Assembly (NCBI GenBank): GCA_003695505.1
Contig: RFIY01000298.1
Span: 1-13,498 of the forward strand
Direction: 5' to 3'
Source: J088 sp003695505 [NCBI: Candidatus Dadabacteria bacterium]
GTDB taxonomy: Bacteria; J088
DNA length: 13,498 bases
Below, piece after piece: positions 1-6,179 of the stretch. The notes under the pieces are model-generated. The model was not told the origin of the DNA and searched no databases. It was given only the letters and a program-made list of their open reading frames with translations. The position numbers were made by a program, and so were the translations under genes. Numbering within the stretch: position 1 is the first letter of the stretch; every line of letters starts with the position of its first letter.

Positions 1-245
1 GACAGCACGGGCGTGCCCGGATACCAGTGATTCAGCGGTTTCTTTTCGATCGGGTCGATGCAGAAGCCACTGGAGCGGCCATAGGTTGTCAGGACCATGC
101 CATCTTCGCTGCCCTCGCGGACGAAGCAATAGGCGCGTTGTCCGGGTTTGACGTGGCAGGCGCGCGGGCATAAGTCGCAGACGATCCGATCGCCTTCGCG
201 GTGCCACCAGCGGCCGATGTACGGTTGTTCGTTTTCTTTCAGCAT
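1..245 (-). CDS. amrS: AmmeMemoRadiSam system radical SAM enzyme (AmrS), N-terminal part only
   Basis: The gene is truncated by the window edge: 81 residues of the N-terminus are visible and the rest lies to the left of base 1. The visible part carries the cysteine-rich lead-in typical of AmrS: C23, C26, C30 (CDLCPRAC) and C40 (GQRAYC), followed by LTTYGRSSGFCIDPIEKKPLN at about residues 52-72. The radical SAM CxxxCxxC cluster motif of this family lies just downstream and is outside the window, so catalysis cannot be confirmed here. The ATG shares one base with the stop codon of the AMMECR1 gene (TGATG), so translation is likely coupled. The family co-occurs with proteins A and B in archaea and many bacteria; its substrate is unknown. 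Identification rests on the distinctive N-terminal motif and the gene context. Confidence 0.9.
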   Translation of the reverse strand, partial: MLKENEQPYIGRWWHREGDRIVCDLCPRACHVKPGQRAYCFVREGSEDGMVLTTYGRSSGFCIDPIEKKPLNHWYPGTPVL

Positions 246-802
246 CAGGTTCTCCCCTCGCGTGTGTTTTCTCTGATTTTGGTCGCGGTGAAGCGAAACA
301 GCTCCACCGGTTCCCACGGCGCGATGCCCGCCTTCTGCCGGACGATCGCGAGTTGCTGGTCGACGGTGTTGACCCCGTCCAGTGCGGGCAAAAGGACGCC
401 CTGTCTGCTCCCGGACCGAACGATCACGCCGTAGCGGGCCGGGTCGAGCATGTCTGGCCCCGGAATCGCTTCCGGGGGGCTGAGTACACTAACCTCGATG
501 GTCAGCGCGCCCAGTTCCGCTTCGGTCACGGGCGGAAACCGCGGATCCTGCGTCGCGGCCAGAACGGCGCATTCCGCGACTTCCTCTTCGAGATGTGCTC
601 TGGTCGGCAGGATGTGGCCGATACAGCCGCGCAGTTGCCCCCGCGCATCGAGCAGCGTGACGAACGCGCCGCGCGGCGGCAGCGACGGGGTGATGCCGGC
701 CGGCAGGCGAATGCGTCCGCTCGCATACCAGGATTCCAGTGCCTTGCGCGCGATGCCCGGCAGCTCGGCCAGTCGGGCCTCTGGCAACGTCTGCGAGTTC
801 AT
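245..802 (-). CDS. amrA: AmmeMemoRadiSam system protein A (AMMECR1 domain)
   Basis: The 185-residue protein is a complete stand-alone AMMECR1 domain. Visible family marks are the near-invariant LRGCIG at 57-62, DPRFPP at 86-91, an EVSVLSPPE strand at about 103-111, GVLLPAL at 135-141 and the C-terminal WEPVELFRF. AMMECR1 proteins are conserved from archaea to humans, but their biochemical activity is not established; a nucleic-acid or small-molecule binding role has been proposed from the fold. The ATG overlaps the protein B stop codon by four bases (ATGA), and the gene's own stop overlaps the AmrS start, so the three are almost certainly one translationally coupled unit. In some Firmicutes this domain is fused to a LigB-type protein B; here the two are separate genes. 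The family is certain, the function unknown. Confidence 0.95.
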   Translation of the reverse strand: MNSQTLPEARLAELPGIARKALESWYASGRIRLPAGITPSLPPRGAFVTLLDARGQLRGCIGHILPTRAHLEEEVAECAVLAATQDPRFPPVTEAELGALTIEVSVLSPPEAIPGPDMLDPARYGVIVRSGSRQGVLLPALDGVNTVDQQLAIVRQKAGIAPWEPVELFRFTATKIRENTREGRT

Positions 803-1620
803 CGCGAGCCTCCGGTCGAGCCGGCCGCCAGCCAGTCATACAGCGCGGCATTCAGGTAGCCGACGCCGAACGGCCCCTCATACGCAAAAACCTGGTGGCC
901 GTTGTTGCGCCAGCCACCCGCCGCTGCGGCGATCGTCAGGCTGTCGAGGACATCTTCGGCCGCGATTGCGCGCAGCTCCGGATCGATGTCGATCGCGCCG
1001 GCCCAGTCGCCGGCGCGGACGTGCGCGACGACGTGTGCATCGAATGAGGCGGCACGCGGATCGTAGCCCGCCGGCGCGCCCGGTTTGAGCCGATGGCTCA
1101 TGTCGCCCGAGGCCACCAGCGACCAGCGACCGCCGAGATGCGCCGTGATCGCCGCGAGTGCTTCCCCAAACGCCTCCAGACTTCTGTCGGTTGGCCGCAT
1201 CGGCAGTGAAAAGACGACCGTCGGTCCCCGCCAGCCCGCCTCGGCCAGAAACCACAATGGTACGAGTGCGCCGTGATCCAGCTCCAGAACATCGATCGGC
1301 GCCGCGGCGCTCGCAAATGCTCGAATCAGGTCAGGCGGTGACGGTAAAGTCAGTTGAACCTCCGGAACCCCGAAGGGCGCAAAACTGCCGCCCACCTGTC
1401 CATGGCCGGCGACAACGCCGAAGCGGTCGGGTAAACGGGGGGTGTGTGGCGAGACGACGAGCACGCCGTCGGGTGAGCCCTGCAACAGGAACGACGCGCA
1501 CTGGCGCATCGCTTCCGTCGACGCGGCACAGTCGCGGGCGCGTGATCCGGCAATCGCCGGAATCACGATTGGCGCGTGGCACATCAGCGCGGCTTTCAGG
1601 TGTGGATGAATTTGCTCCAT
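799..1620 (-). CDS. amrB: AmmeMemoRadiSam system protein B (LigB/Memo-fold, class III extradiol dioxygenase-like)
   Basis: The 273-residue protein has the LigB fold shared by class III extradiol ring-cleavage dioxygenases and human MEMO1. Candidate metal and active-site positions are H15 (MCHAP), H59 (VVSPHTP), D115-H116 (ELDHGALVPL) and D173/H176 (ASGDMSH), with the C-terminal signature YEGPFGVGY at 247-255. The DHG-plus-PFGVGY pattern resembles the LigB-like branch of protein B more than the classic Memo branch. LigB enzymes use non-haem Fe(II) to cleave catechols; whether this one does is unknown. The start is supported by GGAGG at 1631-1627 (minus strand), six bases before the ATG. That Shine-Dalgarno can pair with CCTCC at 1644-1640. 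The gene lies 35 bases after the transporter gene and overlaps protein A by four bases. Confidence 0.9.
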   Translation of the reverse strand: MEQIHPHLKAALMCHAPIVIPAIAGSRARDCAASTEAMRQCASFLLQGSPDGVLVVSPHTPRLPDRFGVVAGHGQVGGSFAPFGVPEVQLTLPSPPDLIRAFASAAAPIDVLELDHGALVPLWFLAEAGWRGPTVVFSLPMRPTDRSLEAFGEALAAITAHLGGRWSLVASGDMSHRLKPGAPAGYDPRAASFDAHVVAHVRAGDWAGAIDIDPELRAIAAEDVLDSLTIAAAAGGWRNNGHQVFAYEGPFGVGYLNAALYDWLAAGSTGGSR

Positions 1621-1626
1621 ATCGAA

Positions 1627-1644
1627 CCTCCAGTTCGCCGGAGG
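1627..1644 (-). promoter_or_regulatory. Hairpin sequestering the amrB Shine-Dalgarno
   Basis: On the minus strand, CCTCC (1644-1640), an eight-base loop and GGAGG (1631-1627) form a five-base-pair stem that contains the whole amrB ribosome-binding site. The transporter stop codon (1658-1656) lies 11 bases upstream, close enough for a terminating ribosome to melt the stem. Pairing is seen in the sequence; the inferred effect is translational coupling of amrB to the transporter. A five-pair stem is modest, so this is tentative. Confidence 0.4.
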
Positions 1645-1655
1645 CCCGGCTGCGT

Positions 1656-2540
1656 CTATGGGCGTTCTCCCTGAATCAGCCAGATCGACAGCGCCACGGC
1701 CCCCGCACCGAAAAAGATATGCACACCAAGCGGTTCGTCAAGTAGCCAGGCGCCAAACAGGACGGCAAACAGCATGCGAGACGTCGAGGCGATGCTGCCG
1801 TCCAGGGCGCTGACGTGGCGGTAACCAGTGGTAATCAGCAACTGGCCCGCGACACCGAGTATCCCCGCGAGTACCCACAGTCCGACCTGGTGCGGCGCGG
1901 CGATCCCGAGCCAGCGAAGCTGCGGCGTCAGTACGGCCGCGCCGGCCACCATGACAAACCAGACGATCGTGTCTGCGTCGTCGTGCTGACGCGCAGCCCG
2001 CAGCAGGATCACGGCAAAGGCCGATACAAATCCGCAGGCGAGCGCGATCAGGTCGCCGACGGAGCCGGCGCCGCCAAAATCGGGGGCGATCAGGGTCCAG
2101 ACACCGGCGACACCCACGGCGACGGCGACGAGCTGACGGCGGCTCGTACGTTCCCGCAGCAACAGCGGCGCCAGTAGAGCGATAAAGATCGGATAGGTCA
2201 GATTGAGGATGTTGGCATTGGTGATCGTCGCGCGCGCAATCGCGGCATAAAACAACAGGACCGCGACCAGATTGGTCGCCGCACGGCCCAGGACCAGCTC
2301 CGGGCGGCGTGGCCACGGCAGGCGCCCGGTACGCAGCAGGAACCAGATGCTCAGACCGACCGCACCGATCCAGAACCGGCCCGCAGCAATCGTCGGTGCT
2401 GGCGTGTCGAACCGCGACAACACCTTGACGACGACCGTCGCGAGCGCAAAGGCAATGGCCGATCCGACGACCAATGCGAGTCCCTTCAGACGGCGCGAAG
2501 ACGTCGCAGTGGCTGGTTCGAAATTTGTCCCGGCGGTCAA
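1656..2540 (-). CDS. EamA/DMT-family transporter
   Basis: The 294-residue protein is an inner-membrane protein of the drug/metabolite transporter superfamily, the usual length for two tandem EamA repeats and about ten membrane helices. Visible hydrophobic segments include LALVVGSAIAFALATVVVKVL near 25-45, a central pair around residues 95-150 and a C-terminal segment. The sequence AGRFWIGAVGL near 52 corresponds to the conserved region of the first EamA repeat. Substrates of this superfamily are small metabolites and cannot be predicted from sequence. The only start in this frame that keeps the first helix is TTG at 2540, preceded by a weak GCAGG; no upstream ATG or GTG exists close by. It is followed after 35 bases by amrB on the same strand, so it is likely the first gene of the AmmeMemoRadiSam operon. 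Family is secure; start and role are less so. Confidence 0.88.
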   Translation of the reverse strand: MTAGTNFEPATATSSRRLKGLALVVGSAIAFALATVVVKVLSRFDTPAPTIAAGRFWIGAVGLSIWFLLRTGRLPWPRRPELVLGRAATNLVAVLLFYAAIARATITNANILNLTYPIFIALLAPLLLRERTSRRQLVAVAVGVAGVWTLIAPDFGGAGSVGDLIALACGFVSAFAVILLRAARQHDDADTIVWFVMVAGAAVLTPQLRWLGIAAPHQVGLWVLAGILGVAGQLLITTGYRHVSALDGSIASTSRMLFAVLFGAWLLDEPLGVHIFFGAGAVALSIWLIQGERP

Positions 2541-2614
2541 ATGCTGTGCCTGCGGTGTACAATCAACGTAGAGAGGCTCCAGAGCCAGTGTACGATCGGC
2601 GAAACGGAGGTTTC
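2541..2614. promoter_or_regulatory. Divergent promoter region between eamA and the hydrolase gene
   Basis: This 74-base spacer separates two divergently transcribed genes and must carry both promoters unless they lie inside the genes. Candidate -10 boxes are TACAAT at 2558-2563 on the plus strand and TACACT at 2592-2587 on the minus strand. Neither has a good -35 at 16-18 bases, so these are tentative. The hydrolase Shine-Dalgarno GGAGG is at 2606-2610. Confidence 0.35.
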
Positions 2615-3775
2615 ATGACACCAGCGTCCGAGCAGGCAGTGCAAATCGACCGGTGGCTTGATCAAAAAGTGCTTCGCTTCGAGGGGCCGATCGAGCAACA
2701 GTCGACGCGAGACAGATGGATCCGCGACACAGCCCATTTCGGTATCTCTTTGCTCTCCGAGCTACGCAGCATTGGTGCTGCTGCTCCGGGATACCTGGCC
2801 GAATGGCTACGCAACGGCTTCTACCCGGAGCAGATGACCTTTCGCAAATTGCCGTACCTTCCGGAACGCGCCGACCTCGCAATGCTCAAGCGCGCCAACC
2901 CCGACTGGGAGTTTCGCGAAGATTTCAATCCGCGGCACTGGGTGTTCGTGTTCCTGCATGGCTACATCGACAATTCCGGCGCCGACCGCGTGGCGTACAA
3001 GCTGGCGAGTCTTGGCTATCAGGTTTATCTGATCCGTTATCCGTTCTTGCGTAACGTGCGCAGGCTGGCCGGTGAACTCGAAGAAATGCTCGAACTGATC
3101 TGGCGACGGGAAAAGGGCAAGCGATTCGTTCCGGTTGGTCACAGTCTGGGCGGCTTCATCTGGGATCACCTGCTGTTGCACAAACCCGAACTGGTCGACA
3201 AGTACAACATGCCGCTCTATATCCCGATCGGCAGTCCCCGTTTTGGCACGGTTGTCGCCAACATTGGCGTCGGGGCGAGTGCGCGGCAGATGCAACCCAA
3301 CAGCGACGTCGTGCTTGAGCACCTCAATCGGCGGTTCCCGCCGGATTTCGAGGTCTACCCGTTCGTCAGCCGTTTCGATCTGCTCGTGATCCCGATCGAG
3401 TCGTCGCTGCTGAGGCGCGGCGTCAACTACCTGTTCTCGGAGACGGGGCATATCGCCCAGATCCTGCGCAATGAAACGGTCGAGGCGATCGAGGAGATCA
3501 TCGCAAGTCCGCGTGAAGTGCTCGAGGAGCGCGCCCTGAAGCGGCCGTTCTATTTCGCCAGCCTGACGAACCTGATGAGCAAGCTGCCCCGCCATATCCA
3601 GAAGCAGATCGGCGTGTCGGGCGTGATCGACTACGTCCAGGGGGCGCCCGGTGAGGATCCGCCGGAGTTCAAGTTGCGGATCGTGCATCACGAGCTACGC
3701 CTTGGGCTCATTCCAACGCTGAATCGCGAGGAGTCCCCGCGTCAGCGCCGCGGAGCGCTCGGCCTGGCAGTCTGA
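2615..3775 (+). CDS. Alpha/beta-hydrolase fold protein (putative esterase/lipase)
   Basis: The frame stays open upstream to 2474, but ATG at 2615 is chosen because GGAGG lies at 2606-2610 and the upstream part would run into the divergent transporter gene. This gives 386 residues. The hydrolase core shows an oxyanion-type HGY at 115-117 after a hydrophobic strand (VFVFLHGY), the nucleophile elbow GHSLGG at 175-180 with Ser177, a likely acid at Asp255 (SRFDLLVIP) and the catalytic His279 (TGHIAQIL). The order Ser-Asp-His fits a catalytic triad. About 100 residues precede the core, and the last ~80 are charged and unlike the core. GPI-deacylase/PGAP1-like and lipase-like families share this elbow context, but the substrate cannot be told. 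No signal peptide is seen, so it is probably cytoplasmic. It ends at a shared terminator facing ndk. Confidence 0.82.
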   Translation: MTPASEQAVQIDRWLDQKVLRFEGPIEQQSTRDRWIRDTAHFGISLLSELRSIGAAAPGYLAEWLRNGFYPEQMTFRKLPYLPERADLAMLKRANPDWEFREDFNPRHWVFVFLHGYIDNSGADRVAYKLASLGYQVYLIRYPFLRNVRRLAGELEEMLELIWRREKGKRFVPVGHSLGGFIWDHLLLHKPELVDKYNMPLYIPIGSPRFGTVVANIGVGASARQMQPNSDVVLEHLNRRFPPDFEVYPFVSRFDLLVIPIESSLLRRGVNYLFSETGHIAQILRNETVEAIEEIIASPREVLEERALKRPFYFASLTNLMSKLPRHIQKQIGVSGVIDYVQGAPGEDPPEFKLRIVHHELRLGLIPTLNREESPRQRRGALGLAV

Positions 3776-3809
3776 GTAACTAGCCGAAAGTCGAGACGAA
3801 AGCCGAAAG

Positions 3810-3843
3810 AAAGGCCGCCCACGCGATTGCTGGCGGCCTTTTT
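3810..3843. terminator. Bidirectional intrinsic terminator between hydrolase gene and ndk
   Basis: GGCCGCC (3813-3819) pairs with GGCGGCC (3832-3838) around a 12-base loop; flanking AAA/TTT extend the stem to ten pairs. TTTTT at 3839-3843 follows on the plus strand. On the minus strand the stem is followed by TTTCTTTC, so it can also end ndk transcription. Its position between convergent genes fits this. Confidence 0.85.
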
Positions 3844-3865
3844 GCTTGACGTACGCGGAAAAAGC

Positions 3866-4291
3866 TCAGCGCTCGAACACGTCCGTTCCCGGAAAGAAGT
3901 AGTTGATCTCGAACGCGGCCGTGTCCGGTCCGTCGCTGCCGTGCACCGTGTTGGCCTCGATGCTTTCGGCGAAATCCTTGCGAATCGTGCCTTCGGCGGC
4001 CTCGGCGGGATTCGTCGCGCCCATCAGTTCGCGGTTCTTCGCGATGGCGTCTTCGCCCTCGAGCACCTGGACCATGATCGGGCCGCTGGTCATGAACTCG
4101 CAGAGGCTGTCGAAGAACGGGCGTTCGCGGTGGACGTGATAGAAGCCTTCTGCTTCGCGGCGGGACAGCCAGACCATTTTTGCGGCGACGATCCTGAGGC
4201 CGTTGGTTTCGAAGCGGCTGTAAATCTTGCCGATGAGATTGCGGCGGACGCCATCTGGCTTGATGATGCTGAGGGTGCGTTCGACGGCCAT
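3866..4291 (-). CDS. ndk: Nucleoside diphosphate kinase
   Basis: The protein transfers the gamma-phosphate of ATP to nucleoside diphosphates through a phosphohistidine intermediate, keeping NTP and dNTP pools balanced in the cytoplasm. It has 141 residues, standard for bacterial Ndk. The start motif [12 protein letters not shown] contains the conserved Lys11, and the active-site signature NTVHGSD at 114-120 places the catalytic histidine at His117. An ATG eight codons upstream (4315) is in frame but lacks a ribosome-binding site; the ATG at 4291 has AAAGGA nine bases upstream and gives the family's usual N-terminus. It is a single-gene unit, with a candidate extended -10 promoter at 4368-4360 and the terminator at 3810-3843. 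All key residues are intact. Confidence 0.97.
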   Translation of the reverse strand: MAVERTLSIIKPDGVRRNLIGKIYSRFETNGLRIVAAKMVWLSRREAEGFYHVHRERPFFDSLCEFMTSGPIMVQVLEGEDAIAKNRELMGATNPAEAAEGTIRKDFAESIEANTVHGSDGPDTAAFEINYFFPGTDVFER

Positions 4292-4300
4292 GGGGCGCGA

Positions 4301-4306
4301 TCCTTT
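4301..4306 (-). promoter_or_regulatory. ndk Shine-Dalgarno that decides the start
   Basis: AAAGGA on the minus strand (4306-4301) sits nine bases before the ATG at 4291. No comparable site precedes the alternative ATG at 4315, so the shorter protein is preferred. Confidence 0.65.
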
Positions 4307-4359
4307 CGTTGTCATTGTGGTGGTTCTGGAGCTGGACGCGAGGCGCGCCCGTTCCTGAA

Positions 4360-4368
4360 AGTGTAGCA
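4360..4368 (-). promoter_or_regulatory. Candidate ndk promoter (extended -10)
   Basis: Reading the minus strand, TGC-TACACT (4368-4360) matches an extended -10 element (TGnTAnnnT). The -35 region 17 bases upstream is poor, which is tolerated by extended -10 promoters. Transcription would start near 4353 and give a leader of about 60 bases. Confidence 0.5.
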
Positions 4369-4404
4369 GTTTTGCGCCGCGCGGGCATCCGCGCGTTCGT
4401 CAGT

Positions 4405-4434
4405 TTGCCCGAATCGCCGATCGTCGGCTAAAAT
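4405..4434 (+). promoter_or_regulatory. rpsB promoter (sigma-70 type)
   Basis: TTGCCC at 4405-4410 and TAAAAT at 4429-4434 are separated by 18 bases. Transcription would begin near 4441, placing the structured leader at the 5' end of the rpsB mRNA. Confidence 0.7.
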
Positions 4435-4462
4435 CAAAGGTTTAATGACGCACGCGACCGGA

Positions 4463-4529
4463 TTGTGTCTGGGGTCCCTGCCGCGAGGCAGGGGAAGACA
4501 CAAGAAGATGGTTGCGGAGGCTTAACCCC
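4463..4529 (+). promoter_or_regulatory. rpsB 5' leader RNA structure, probable ribosomal protein S2 autoregulatory element
   Basis: TTGTGTCT (4463-4470) pairs with AGACACAA (4496-4503). Inside it, CCCTGCC (4476-4482) pairs with GGCAGGG (4487-4493) closed by a GCGA (GNRA) tetraloop. The asymmetric internal loop has GGGGT (4471-4475) on the 5' side. That GGGGT is perfectly complementary to ACCCC at 4525-4529, directly upstream of the AAGGAG Shine-Dalgarno at 4535-4540, which would make a pseudoknot. rpsB leaders in proteobacteria are known to bind S2 for feedback control of rpsB-tsf. The structure is read from the sequence; the link to S2 is inferred from position. Confidence 0.7.
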
Positions 4530-4546
4530 GACATAAGGAGACATCC

Positions 4547-5488
4547 ATGTCGTTCAATCTGAGCATCCAGCAGTTGCTGGAGAGCGGCGCTCATTACGGC
4601 CACCAGGCCAGCCGCTGGGATCCGCGCATGCGCCCGTTCATCTACGGCCAGCGCAACAACGTCCACATCATCAACCTTGCGATGACGATGGCGTATGCCG
4701 AAGAGGCATACGAGGCGATCGCCAACGCCGTTGCGTCCGGCCAGGGCGTCCTGTTCGTCGGCACCAAGCCGCAGGCCCGTGAGCCTGTGCGCGAGGCGGC
4801 CCTGCGTGCGAACCAGTACTTCATGGTCAATCGCTGGCTCGGCGGGACGTTGACCAACCTGCGGACGATGCGCAAGAGTGTCGAAAAGATCCAGAAGATC
4901 CAGAAGATGGAAGAGGACGGCACCTTCCAGTTGATGACCAAGAAAGAGGCGCTGTCGGCGACGCGCGAGCGCGACAAGCTGCTGGCCAACCTCGAAGGGA
5001 TCATGGAAATGAAGCGCCTGCCCGGCGCGGTATTCGTCGTCGACATCGGTCACGACCACATTGCCGTCAACGAGGCGACGCGGCTGAATATCCCGGTCAT
5101 CGGACTGTGCGATACCAACCGCAACCCGGGCATGGTTGACTATCCGGTTCCGGCAAACGACGACGCGGTCCGCTCGATTCGCCTGTTCGCGAACCTGTTC
5201 GCGGAGGCCTGCATCGACGGCGAGCAACGGAGGCAGGAAAAGCTGCGTTCCGAAGAAGAAGAGGCGGTTGCCGGAGAATCGCTGGCCGATTCCTTCATCG
5301 ACGCCGACGAAGAAGAAGAATTGCTGACCATGCGAACGGTCATCAAGAAGGTCAAGAAGAGCGACGACCAGCCCGCAGCCGCGGCCGAGGCCCGCGCCGA
5401 GGAACCGGCGGATGCGGCCGAGGGTGGCGACGAGGCAGCCGAAGCCCCAGTCGCTGCCGAAGCGCCCGCCGAGGAGACGGCCGAGTAA
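4547..5488 (+). CDS. rpsB: 30S ribosomal protein S2
   Basis: S2 is a late-assembling 30S protein needed for recruitment of S1 in many Gram-negatives. The conserved core (about residues 1-228) is complete: LLESGAHYGHQ near 10-20, the RNxVHIINL segment at 37-44, LFVGTK at 69-74, NRWLGGTLTN at 95-104, DGTF...TKKEA at 124-135 and ANDDAVRSIRLF at 203-214. The protein is 313 residues, some 70 longer than E. coli S2; residues 229-313 form an acidic, Ala/Glu-rich, probably disordered tail with a short basic patch (IKKVKK, 266-271). The start is fixed by AAGGAG at 4535-4540, six bases before ATG. It is followed by tsf after 48 bases, the conserved pairing. Control is probably through the leader at 4463-4529. 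Confidence 0.98.
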   Translation: MSFNLSIQQLLESGAHYGHQASRWDPRMRPFIYGQRNNVHIINLAMTMAYAEEAYEAIANAVASGQGVLFVGTKPQAREPVREAALRANQYFMVNRWLGGTLTNLRTMRKSVEKIQKIQKMEEDGTFQLMTKKEALSATRERDKLLANLEGIMEMKRLPGAVFVVDIGHDHIAVNEATRLNIPVIGLCDTNRNPGMVDYPVPANDDAVRSIRLFANLFAEACIDGEQRRQEKLRSEEEEAVAGESLADSFIDADEEEELLTMRTVIKKVKKSDDQPAAAAEARAEEPADAAEGGDEAAEAPVAAEAPAEETAE

Positions 5489-5536
5489 GCTGTCCCGCTT
5501 CTGTGCTGAACCTGTAGACAACGGAGACTGAACATC

Positions 5537-6133
5537 ATGTCCATGATCGAGAAAATCAAGGAACTGCGTGAGCGTACCGGTGCCGGTATGAGCGACTGCA
5601 AGGCCGCGCTGGCCGAAACGGATGGCGACATCGATGCCGCCATCGAGGTGCTGCGCTCGAAGGGGATCGCCAAGGCTGCCAAGAAGTCGGGGCGCGAGGC
5701 CAGCGAAGGACTCGTCGGGTCGTATATTCACGGCAATGGCCGTATCGGCGTACTCGTCGAAGTCAACTGCGAAACCGATTTCGTGGCGCGGACCGAAGAC
5801 TTCCAGAACTTCGTGCGTGAGATCGCGATGCAGGTCGCCGCAACCAATCCGCTGGCGGTCAATGCCGAAGGCATCGACCCCGAAGTGCTCGAGGCCGAAA
5901 AGCGCGTCTATCGCGAGCAGGCAGCGGAAGAGGGCAAGCCGGCGGAAATCGCCGAAAAGATCGTCGAGGGCCGCATTCGCAAATTCCTGAAGGAGCAAAC
6001 ACTGCTCGACCAGGAATACATCCGCGATCCCGACAAGACGATCCAGGATCTGCTCAACGAAACGATCGCCAAACTTGGTGAAAACATCCTGATTCGCCGC
6101 TTCGTCCGTTTCGAGCTGGGCGAAGGCGCCTGA
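5537..6133 (+). CDS. tsf: Translation elongation factor Ts (short form)
   Basis: EF-Ts exchanges GDP for GTP on EF-Tu. The N-terminal UBA-like domain (about 1-50) carries RTGAGMSDCKAAL at 13-25, and the nucleotide-exchange motif NCETDFVAR lies at 77-85. The protein is only 198 residues against about 283 in E. coli. The core appears to have a single compact dimerisation-type domain, as in the short Thermus-type and many deltaproteobacterial proteins, rather than the two-subdomain gammaproteobacterial form. It is not a broken gene: the C-terminus (KLGENILIRRFVRFELGEG) is a normal end for short EF-Ts proteins. GGAGA at 5523-5527 is nine bases before the ATG; a second ATG two codons on is also possible. 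It is co-transcribed with rpsB. Confidence 0.97.
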   Translation: MSMIEKIKELRERTGAGMSDCKAALAETDGDIDAAIEVLRSKGIAKAAKKSGREASEGLVGSYIHGNGRIGVLVEVNCETDFVARTEDFQNFVREIAMQVAATNPLAVNAEGIDPEVLEAEKRVYREQAAEEGKPAEIAEKIVEGRIRKFLKEQTLLDQEYIRDPDKTIQDLLNETIAKLGENILIRRFVRFELGEGA

Positions 6134-6161
6134 GCCGACATCGCGCTGGGCGCGGTCAAAC

Positions 6162-6170
6162 TGATACTAT
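6162..6170 (+). promoter_or_regulatory. Candidate pyrH operon promoter (extended -10)
   Basis: TGA-TACTAT at 6162-6170 matches the extended -10 pattern (TGnTAnnnT). No convincing -35 precedes it. Transcription would start near 6177, so the long pyrH-to-acyltransferase gene run could be expressed apart from rpsB-tsf. Confidence 0.5.
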
Positions 6171-6179
6171 GTTTCCAGT

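Noticed and set aside
2474-2614. Longer N-terminus for the hydrolase starting at 2474
   Set aside because: It would overlap the divergent transporter gene, while ATG 2615 has a GGAGG at the right place.
3782-3809. Direct repeat AGCCGAAAG before the terminator
   Set aside because: Only nine bases in two copies; too short to separate from chance and has no recognisable role.
4888-4907. Short tandem repeat of AAGATCCAG in rpsB
   Set aside because: It encodes KIQKIQKM, which aligns without insertion to the normal S2 segment, so it is not an expansion.
4442-5998. A 518-residue open frame antisense to rpsB and tsf
   Set aside because: Its reading lies opposite two certain genes and has low-complexity composition typical of high-GC complementary frames; no domain or start signal supports it.
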